Shown: positions 1-4,913 of the stretch, in pieces
How positions within the stretch are numbered: position 1 is the first letter of the stretch
Layout: every line of letters starts with the position of its first letter
From: DASUGM01 sp036274055
Lineage (GTDB): Bacteria; Acidobacteriota; Vicinamibacteria; Vicinamibacterales; SCN-69-37
Assembly (NCBI GenBank): GCA_036274055.1
Contig: DASUGM010000291.1
Span: forward strand, 1 to 15,021
Reading direction: 5' to 3'
Length of the DNA: 15,021 nucleotides
Notes under the pieces: generated by a model
What the model saw: the letters and a program-made list of their open reading frames with translations, nothing else
The model's database searches: none
Told to the model about the DNA's origin: nothing
Program-made: the position numbers and the translations under genes

Positions 1-356
1 CTGACGGCGCCGCTCCACGCGTATTGCTGAAACCACCGATGCTCGATCGTGTTGCCGGTGCCGACGACGACCGGCTGGACGACGAAGCCGTAGCCGCCGC
101 CGACGCTCGAGCGTGACGAGAGGGAATAGTTGACGCCCGGCCGCAGGCCGTAGACGTCGAGCTCGCTGACGCCTTCGCGGCTGCGGAGGATGTTCTCGAC
201 CTGCCAGCGCCACTTCGAGTCTTTCTTCACGCGGTCCTGAACGCTGCCGACGAACCAGAGCCGGCCGTCGGAGATCGTTGGCGTCGCGCTTTGGGCCGCC
301 GCGTTTCCGGCAACGACGAACAAACACGAGAGGAGTATCGCGACGCGTCGAAACAT
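1..356 (-). CDS. DUF2490-like outer-membrane protein, N-terminal part (runs off the window)
   Basis: The first 118 codons of a protein whose 3' end lies beyond position 1. It opens with a Sec signal peptide (MFRRV, hydrophobic stretch, likely cleavage after AAA at residue 21, before QS). The mature part reads as an alternation of short beta strands: RLWFVGSVQDRVKKDSKWRW, then a stretch on reconstructing the protein (GLRPGVNYSLSSRSSVGGGY) and EHRWFQQYAW. This pattern of sample-strand, structural-order strand, GxGY and EHRxxQQ is what I associate with DUF2490, a predicted outer-membrane beta-barrel family without a known substrate. The ATG at 356 is the first start after the RidA stop, 26 bp away, so it is probably co-transcribed with the kinase and RidA genes. 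Family assignment rests on a partial protein and on memory of the family pattern; another small outer-membrane barrel family is possible. Confidence 0.62.
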   Translation of the reverse strand, partial: MFRRVAILLSCLFVVAGNAAAQSATPTISDGRLWFVGSVQDRVKKDSKWRWQVENILRSREGVSELDVYGLRPGVNYSLSSRSSVGGGYGFVVQPVVVGTGNTIEHRWFQQYAWSGAV

Positions 357-382
357 ATGGGGCAAGAACGTACCACGTCGCG

Positions 383-841
383 TTACTTCGTCGTTACCGC
401 GATGCCCTGGACTTCGAACCGCGCGCCGAACAGCAACGGACCCGATCCGAGAAAGGCCCGCGCCGGAAACTCCTTCTTGAAGTAGGTCCGGTAGATCTTG
501 TTGAACGCGTCGTAGTTGGCGACGTCGGGACAGAAGATCTGCACGTAGACCAGATCGTCCATCGTCATCCCGCCCTGCTTGAGCGTGTTCTGAATGTTGT
601 TGAGGACGTTGGTCGCTTCGGCCTCGACGGTCGCCGGCGGTTTGTTGCCGGGCTCCATGCCGAGCGTGCCCGACAGATACATCGTGTTGCCGGCGATCAC
701 GGCGCCGCTGAATACCGGTCCGGCGGCATCCGCGGCGGTCCGCGGAGTGACGAAGCGTTTGCCGGTCTGCGCCGACACGCCGGCGAAGAAACCGACCCCG
801 AGCAATGAGACGACGATTGCGGCGATCTTCATTCGTGACAT
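383..841 (-). CDS. Exported RidA/YjgF/UK114-family protein
   Basis: A 152-residue protein: a signal peptide (residues 1 to about 24, MSRMKIAA, hydrophobic core, VSA before QT) followed by one RidA domain. RidA proteins hydrolyse reactive enamine/imine intermediates made by PLP enzymes and are normally cytoplasmic and about 130 residues long. Family landmarks visible here are YLSGTLG near residue 55, the NVLNNIQNTLKQGGM helix near 78, and FPARAF near 125. Arg128 matches the arginine that holds the substrate carboxylate in E. coli RidA (Arg105). Aligning the tails without gaps, the position of RidA Glu120 is Gln145 here (FEVQGIAV against IEIEAIAV), so ordinary deaminase activity is uncertain. 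The start at 841 was chosen over the ATG at 832 because both give the same signal peptide and 841 is the first; no good ribosome site is visible. It lies 23 bp after the kinase stop. Confidence 0.88.
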   Translation of the reverse strand: MSRMKIAAIVVSLLGVGFFAGVSAQTGKRFVTPRTAADAAGPVFSGAVIAGNTMYLSGTLGMEPGNKPPATVEAEATNVLNNIQNTLKQGGMTMDDLVYVQIFCPDVANYDAFNKIYRTYFKKEFPARAFLGSGPLLFGARFEVQGIAVTTK

Positions 842-853
842 GGGAACCCCCGA

Positions 854-881
854 GGGCCCAGGGCCTATTGCCCAGGGCCAG
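854..881. repeat. Short heptamer array (GGGCC-type) across the kinase stop codon
   Basis: Four 7-bp units follow one another: GGGCCCA, GGGCCTA, TTGCCCA, GGGCCAG. The 10-mer GCCCAGGGCC occurs twice, at 856-865 and 870-879, 14 bp apart. On the minus strand this array encodes the end of the kinase (PGPGQ) and supplies its TAG stop at 865-867. It resembles, on a small scale, the 7-8-bp unit arrays in the other intergenic spaces of this window. Confidence 0.6.
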
Positions 882-1818
882 GTGCTGCTGTTGCTCTTCG
901 CTCTTGATCGAGCCAGATCGTCAATCGTCGATCCTGCGGGATGTGCGCCGGGGCGCCGCCGTAGCTGGCGTAGGCGGGCAGGAAGCGGCGGATGTAGTCC
1001 TCGATCGCCGCGCGGTCGAGGCCGGGCAGACCGCGGGCCTTCATCGCTTCTTCCGCCTGGACGCGCCATTCGAGCACGTAGCGCGGATCGCGGGCGCGAA
1101 GGACGATGAACGCGTCGAGCCGTTCATGCCAGCGCGCGTAGGCGGCGAGCGCGCGATTCGGCTCGACCAGATCGGGATCCTGCAGCGACGTCTCCGGCAC
1201 CGGCGAGTAGCCGAGCATCCAGCCTTCGAGAATGACGACATCGAGCGGCGCCTCGACGCGGCGCCACTTGTCCTCCGGCGTCCGATCGCCGCGCCCGCCG
1301 TGCGCGGACTTGTCGTAGACCGGGACGAGCGCGCTTCGGAGGGACGCGTCGGCGCCGAGACCGCGCAGCACTTCGAGCGTCCGCACGCCCAGCTCGATGT
1401 CGTGGGTGCCGGGATAGCCGCGATGTTCCAGATACGGATTGCCCGGATGCGCCGCTGCGAGCGCCAGCTGACCGGCGCGCGGCAGATAGAAGTCGTCGAT
1501 CGACACCGTCGCGCCGCGCAGACCGAAATGCGGCAGCAACTCCAGCAGGTAGTTCACGAGCGTCGTCTTGCCGCCGCCTTGCGGCGCCTGCAGACCGACC
1601 ATGAGCGGCCGTCCCGGCGCCGGTTGCGTCCAGGCTGCCAGCGTGAAGAGCACCGGCAGATAGAGGTGGTGGATTCGGCGATCGAGGTGGTTGGCGCCGG
1701 CGAGCGCCTGCTCGAGATAGCGCGTCGCGCCGTCCCAGCGGGTCCAATCGACGGGCCCGAGCGCTTCGACGTTGGTGAACGCCGGTCCGGTGGGGGCGAA
1801 AGTCCGGGAACTGGTCAC
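865..1818 (-). CDS. D-glycerate 3-kinase-like P-loop kinase
   Basis: A 317-residue cytoplasmic P-loop kinase. It matches the plant/cyanobacterial GLYK family (ATP + D-glycerate to 3-phosphoglycerate, the last step of the photorespiratory glycerate pathway) along most of its length. Visible landmarks are the variant Walker A APQGGGKTT at 78-86, SIDDFYL at 106-112, HPGNPYLEHRGYPGTHD at 124-140, a YDKSAHGGRGDR segment near 168-179, EGWMLGY at 198-204, and WRVQAEEAM at 251-259. Each corresponds to a conserved GLYK block (APQGCGKTT, SIDDFYLT, GNAxLExRGNxGSHD, YNKSAxxGRGDR, EGWMLGF, WRLQAE). The substrate is inferred from family; related uridine/pantothenate-kinase-like enzymes share the fold. The start is GTG at 1818, the only one that allows the full N-terminus; a perfect TATAAT lies 8 bp upstream, implying a leaderless or nearly leaderless message. 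Its last five codons and stop lie in a heptamer array. First gene of the run kinase, RidA, DUF2490. Confidence 0.87.
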   Translation of the reverse strand: MTSSRTFAPTGPAFTNVEALGPVDWTRWDGATRYLEQALAGANHLDRRIHHLYLPVLFTLAAWTQPAPGRPLMVGLQAPQGGGKTTLVNYLLELLPHFGLRGATVSIDDFYLPRAGQLALAAAHPGNPYLEHRGYPGTHDIELGVRTLEVLRGLGADASLRSALVPVYDKSAHGGRGDRTPEDKWRRVEAPLDVVILEGWMLGYSPVPETSLQDPDLVEPNRALAAYARWHERLDAFIVLRARDPRYVLEWRVQAEEAMKARGLPGLDRAAIEDYIRRFLPAYASYGGAPAHIPQDRRLTIWLDQERRATAAPGPGQ

Positions 1819-1826
1819 GACGCCGG

Positions 1827-1832
1827 ATTATA
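1827..1832 (-). promoter_or_regulatory. -10 element (TATAAT) for the kinase-ridA-DUF2490 run
   Basis: On the minus strand the bases read a perfect TATAAT, with only 8 bp between it and the GTG start at 1818. Transcription starting about 7 bp downstream would begin almost at the start codon. No convincing -35 hexamer is seen at 16-18 bp spacing, so the call depends on the -10 and its position. Confidence 0.5.
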
Positions 1833-1863
1833 TCGGCCCGGTTCGCAACAAAGGCCGCCGCGC

Positions 1864-1869
1864 TATCGT
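1864..1869 (+). promoter_or_regulatory. Candidate -10 element (TATCGT) for ADOP permease 1
   Basis: TATCGT ends 10 bp before the ATG at 1880, with TTCGCA (4 of 6 to the -35 consensus) 16 bp upstream at 1842-1847. The gap to the ATG holds no Shine-Dalgarno sequence, so a leaderless start is the simplest reading. It lies back to back with the divergent kinase promoter inside a 61-bp gap, so the two promoters overlap and could interfere. Confidence 0.35.
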
Positions 1870-1879
1870 CTAGCGACGT

Positions 1880-4405
1880 ATGCGAACGTTCGTCCAGGAT
1901 CTGCGCTATGGCGTCCGGCTCCTCCTGCGGCAGCCCGGCTTCTCATTGATTGCGGTGCTCGTCCTCGGGCTGGGGATCGGCGCCAACACGACGATCTTCA
2001 GTCTGGTCAACGTGCTCGCGCTCAAGCCGCGGGTCGGCGACGCCGATCGGCTGGTCAGTTTGTACAGCCGGGACCGCGTCGAGCCCGATACGTATCGGGC
2101 GTTCTCGTTTCCGAATTTTGCCGACCTGCGCGCGCGGACCGACGTCTTCGCGGCACTGACCGCCCATGTGCCGGTGATGGTCGGCATCACCGAGAACGAC
2201 GCCACCCGTCGCGCGTTCATCGACATCGTCACCGCCGACTACTTCACGGCGTTCAACGCGCCGCTCGTGGCGGGTCGCGGTTTCAGCGCCGACGAAGAGC
2301 GGCCCGGCGCCGACATTCCCGTCACCGTCATCAGCTATCCGCTGTGGCAGCACCTTGGCGGCGGCGCGGCGGTCATCGGTTCGCAGCTGCGGGTCAATCA
2401 GCGCGACTTTACGGTGATTGGCGTCGCCCCACAGGGCTTTGGCGGCACGATGGCGATGATTGTGCCGGAGCTGTTTCTCCCCACCGGGGTCTACGACACG
2501 ATCAGCAACGACTTCATGCGTGACGGGCTGCCGGCGCAGTTGGCGTCGCGCACGCACCACAATCTGTTCGTGGTCGGCCGCCTGCGCGAGGGAATGACGG
2601 CGCCGAGCGCCGCGCCGGCCCTCGACGTCGTCAGCCGCGCCCTGGAGCAGGCCTATCCGGCCGAGAACAGGAACCAGGCGCTGGAGGTCACGCCGGTGTC
2701 GCGCTTGTCGATCAGCACGCGCCCCGAGCCGGATGGTGTGCTGTCGATTCTGGCCACGGTCCTGCTCGCGATGTCGGGCGTCGTGCTGCTGATCGCATCG
2801 CTCAACCTGGCGAACATGTTGCTCGCGCGCGGCAGCGCGCGCCGCAAGGAGTTCGCGGTGCGGCTGGCGATCGGCGGGAGCCGGCTGCGGCTGGTGCGGC
2901 AGTTGCTGACCGAGAGCCTGGTGCTGTCGCTCATCGGCGGCGTGATCGCGCTGGCGCTCTCGACATCGGCGCTGCGGCTGCTGATCTCGCAGATGGAAGG
3001 CCGGCTGCCGATTCAGATCGCGATCAATCCGGCGCCGGACTGGCGGGTTTTCGCGGCGACCCTCGCCTTTGCCGCGCTGGCGACGATGTTGTTCGGGCTC
3101 GGCCCCGGGCTATCGCTCGCCCGCATCAACGCGCTGCCGCAGTTGAAGGAAGCCGCCGGTGAGATGCCGGTGCGCCGCTCGCGGTTCGCGGTGCGGAACC
3201 TGCTGGTCATGGGGCAGCTGGCGCTCAGTCTGGCGCTGCTGACGGCCGGCGGATTGTTCGTGCGCGGGGCCGCGAAGGGCGCCGCGCTCGATCCGGGATT
3301 CTCGCTGGATCGCGGTGTGCTGGCGCAAATCGACGGCAGCCTGGCCGGTTACAACAAGACGCAATCGATGGACGTGTACGGCCGCGCGATCGAACGGCTC
3401 CGTCGCGTTCCCGGTGTGGCGACGGTCGCCGCCGCATCGCTGATGCCGTTCGGCGAGATTCAGGAATCGCGCGGCGTGCAGTTGCCGGGAGCGCGCGTGA
3501 AGCCCTCCGACGAAAACGCCAAGGCGAAACTGATTGATGCGACCAACACCAGCGTCACCGCGGACTACTTCGGCTCGCTGGGACTGGCGCTCGTGCGCGG
3601 ACGCGACTTCACGGCCGCGGAAGTCGCCGGTGGCGGCGCGCCGGTCGCCATCATCGACGAGAACCTCGCGCGCCAGCTGTTTGGCGGCGCGGATCCGGTC
3701 GGGCGCCAGGTTCAGCTGAACAACCGCGAAGTCACCGCCGCGCCGGAGGTCGTCGAGATCGTCGGGATTGCGCCGCCGATTCTGCAGCAGATGAACGACG
3801 AACGGCCCGGCCCGTCGATCTACCGGCCGCTCGCGCAGGACTTTCGAGCGGGCCTGACCCTGCATCTGCGGACCACTGCCGGCACACCGGCGGGCGACAC
3901 GGCGATGCTGCCCGTCGTCCGTCAGGCGTTGCGCGAGGTCGACGCGCGCCTGCCCGTCGTCACCCTCGAGACACGGCCGATGTTCCGTGACCGCAACGCG
4001 ATGCTGTGGATCATGCGCGTCGGCGCCGCGATCTTCATGGCCTTCGGCGCCGGCGCGCTGTTCATGGCGGCGCTGGGGATTTACGGCGTGAAGGCGTACC
4101 TGGTTTCGCGCCGCACCCGCGAAATCGGCATTCGCATGGCGCTCGGCGCCACCGCCGGCGACGTCGTCCGGCTCGTCGTCTCCGACGGGCTGGTGCTCAC
4201 CATCGCCGGCCTCCTCGCCGGCCTCGGCCTGTCGGCGCTGGTGACCCAGGCGGTCGGATCGCTGCTGTTCCAGGGCGCCGGCTTCGACCTTCCGGTCGTG
4301 GCGGCGGCGTTCGCGACGCTGCTGGCCGCGTCGGTCCTGGCCGCCTGGCTGCCGGCGCAACGCGCGACGCGGATCGCGCCGTCTGTCGCCCTCAGAACTT
4401 CGTAA
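1880..4405 (+). CDS. ADOP-type FtsX/MacB-like permease (1)
   Basis: An 841-residue inner-membrane protein with the duplicated permease layout: MRTFVQDLRYGVRLLLRQPG and a first membrane segment (about 22-44, ending GIGANTTIFSLVN), a MacB-type periplasmic domain, a first FtsX domain (about 288-412, with the loop ARRKEFAVRLAIGGSR), a second entry helix (about 440-461), a second periplasmic domain, and a C-terminal FtsX domain (about 710-841, TREIGIRMALGATAGDVVRLV). Eight membrane segments are expected. This is the acidobacterial duplicated orphan permease architecture: two MacB-like halves fused in one chain, with no ABC ATPase encoded nearby. MacB relatives couple cytoplasmic ATP hydrolysis to periplasmic movement in efflux or lipoprotein handling; the substrate here is unknown. 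ATG at 1880 gives the standard family N-terminus. It has no PadR gene of its own, unlike permease 2. Confidence 0.93.
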   Translation: MRTFVQDLRYGVRLLLRQPGFSLIAVLVLGLGIGANTTIFSLVNVLALKPRVGDADRLVSLYSRDRVEPDTYRAFSFPNFADLRARTDVFAALTAHVPVMVGITENDATRRAFIDIVTADYFTAFNAPLVAGRGFSADEERPGADIPVTVISYPLWQHLGGGAAVIGSQLRVNQRDFTVIGVAPQGFGGTMAMIVPELFLPTGVYDTISNDFMRDGLPAQLASRTHHNLFVVGRLREGMTAPSAAPALDVVSRALEQAYPAENRNQALEVTPVSRLSISTRPEPDGVLSILATVLLAMSGVVLLIASLNLANMLLARGSARRKEFAVRLAIGGSRLRLVRQLLTESLVLSLIGGVIALALSTSALRLLISQMEGRLPIQIAINPAPDWRVFAATLAFAALATMLFGLGPGLSLARINALPQLKEAAGEMPVRRSRFAVRNLLVMGQLALSLALLTAGGLFVRGAAKGAALDPGFSLDRGVLAQIDGSLAGYNKTQSMDVYGRAIERLRRVPGVATVAAASLMPFGEIQESRGVQLPGARVKPSDENAKAKLIDATNTSVTADYFGSLGLALVRGRDFTAAEVAGGGAPVAIIDENLARQLFGGADPVGRQVQLNNREVTAAPEVVEIVGIAPPILQQMNDERPGPSIYRPLAQDFRAGLTLHLRTTAGTPAGDTAMLPVVRQALREVDARLPVVTLETRPMFRDRNAMLWIMRVGAAIFMAFGAGALFMAALGIYGVKAYLVSRRTREIGIRMALGATAGDVVRLVVSDGLVLTIAGLLAGLGLSALVTQAVGSLLFQGAGFDLPVVAAAFATLLAASVLAAWLPAQRATRIAPSVALRTS

Positions 4406-4417
4406 ATGGGGCAGTCC

Positions 4418-4516
4418 GTGAGTGGGTGAGTGGGTGAATGGCGGCAGTGGGTTAATGGCTCACTGCGAGAATTCACCCACTGACTCATTTCCGCATTCAC
4501 CCATTCACCCATTCAC
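4418..4516. repeat. Imperfect inverted repeat with octamer arms (GTGAATGG-type)
   Basis: Starting 12 bp after the ADOP 1 stop codon, the left arm (4418-4444) is three tandem octamers of the form GTGARTGG plus CGG. The right arm (4491-4516) is its reverse complement built from CATTCACC units, differing by two G/A changes that would be G-U pairs in RNA and one single-base bulge. Nested inside, CAGTGGGT (4445-4452) pairs with ACCCACTG (4475-4482). A transcript would fold into a long two-part hairpin. No T-tract follows, so a classical intrinsic terminator is not shown. The rest of the 4406-4565 gap holds the PadR operator and promoter. Confidence 0.8.
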
Positions 4517-4528
4517 TCATTAACACGC

Positions 4529-4558
4529 TTGCCTACAATGTCTGCATCGGGATAACAT
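4529..4558 (+). promoter_or_regulatory. Candidate promoter of the PadR-ADOP 2 operon
   Basis: TTGCCT (4529-4534) and TAACAT (4553-4558) are separated by 18 bp, and the second hexamer ends 7 bp before the ATG at 4566, giving a leaderless message. An alternative -10 is TACAAT at 4534-4539, which would leave a leader of about 20 bases without a ribosome site. In either case the hexamers fall within the arms of the inverted repeat. Confidence 0.45.
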
Positions 4559-4566
4559 TGTAGGCA
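4530..4566. promoter_or_regulatory. Probable PadR operator: 12-bp inverted repeat over the start codon
   Basis: TGCCTACAATGT (4530-4541) and its exact reverse complement ACATTGTAGGCA (4555-4566) are separated by 13 bp. The right arm ends on the first base of the PadR start codon and both arms overlap the likely promoter hexamers. PadR proteins are dimers that bind dyads and commonly repress their own operon, so autorepression is the natural inference. The outward-facing ATGT/ACAT ends resemble ATGT-spacer-ACAT patterns reported for some PadR-family sites. Confidence 0.7.
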
Positions 4567-4913
4567 TGCAACGCGTGCCGGCGGCGACGCTGGGAGATTT
4601 CGAGCTGCTGGTGCTGATGGCGGTGCTGCGGCTCGACAACGAGGCGTCGGGATCGGCAGTGCGCGATGAGATCGAGGCACGGACGACTCGCCGGGTGTCG
4701 CGCGGCGCTGCCTACGTCACGCTCGATCGCCTCCAGGACAAAGGCCTGCTCACCTCGCGGGTCGTCGACGCCCCGGCGGAGGCCGGCGGCCGGCCGCGCC
4801 GGCGCTACCGCGTCACGTCGGCAGGCCGGAAGGCGGCCGCGCAATCGCTGGGCGACCTCGTGCGCATGCGGTCGGGCATCGAACGGATCCTCGCCGGCGT
4901 GAAGCCGTCATGA
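4566..4913 (+). CDS. PadR-family transcriptional regulator
   Basis: A 115-residue winged-helix DNA-binding protein. The PadR signature runs throughout: LGDFELLVLMAVLRL (9-23), a GSAVRDEIE helix (29-37), the recognition region SRGAAYVTLDRLQDKGLL (45-62), and the beta-wing GGRPRRRYRVTSAGRKA (74-90), followed by a short C-terminal helix (to 115) that would serve as the dimer arm. Its size is that of the small PadR subgroup typical of ADOP operons (an acidobacterial PadR group is described alongside ADOP permeases). ATG at 4566 follows the dyad immediately and no Shine-Dalgarno is visible, consistent with leaderless translation. The stop TGA overlaps the ATG of ADOP permease 2 (ATGA), so the two are one operon with likely translational coupling. 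Likely role: ligand- or stress-responsive repressor of itself and the permease; the ligand is unknown. Confidence 0.93.
   Translation: MQRVPAATLGDFELLVLMAVLRLDNEASGSAVRDEIEARTTRRVSRGAAYVTLDRLQDKGLLTSRVVDAPAEAGGRPRRRYRVTSAGRKAAAQSLGDLVRMRSGIERILAGVKPS

Noticed and set aside
805..2523. Long open frame (572 codons) on the plus strand over the kinase gene and the start of ADOP 1
   Set aside because: It lies antisense to the kinase and then in another frame of ADOP 1; composition is Arg-rich and shows no family motif, as expected for a shadow frame in high-GC DNA.
3110..4360. 416-codon open frame opposite ADOP 1, and 426 codons at 6251-7531 opposite ADOP 2
   Set aside because: Both are rich in Arg, Gln and His with no recognisable domain and lie wholly within well-recognised permease genes on the other strand.
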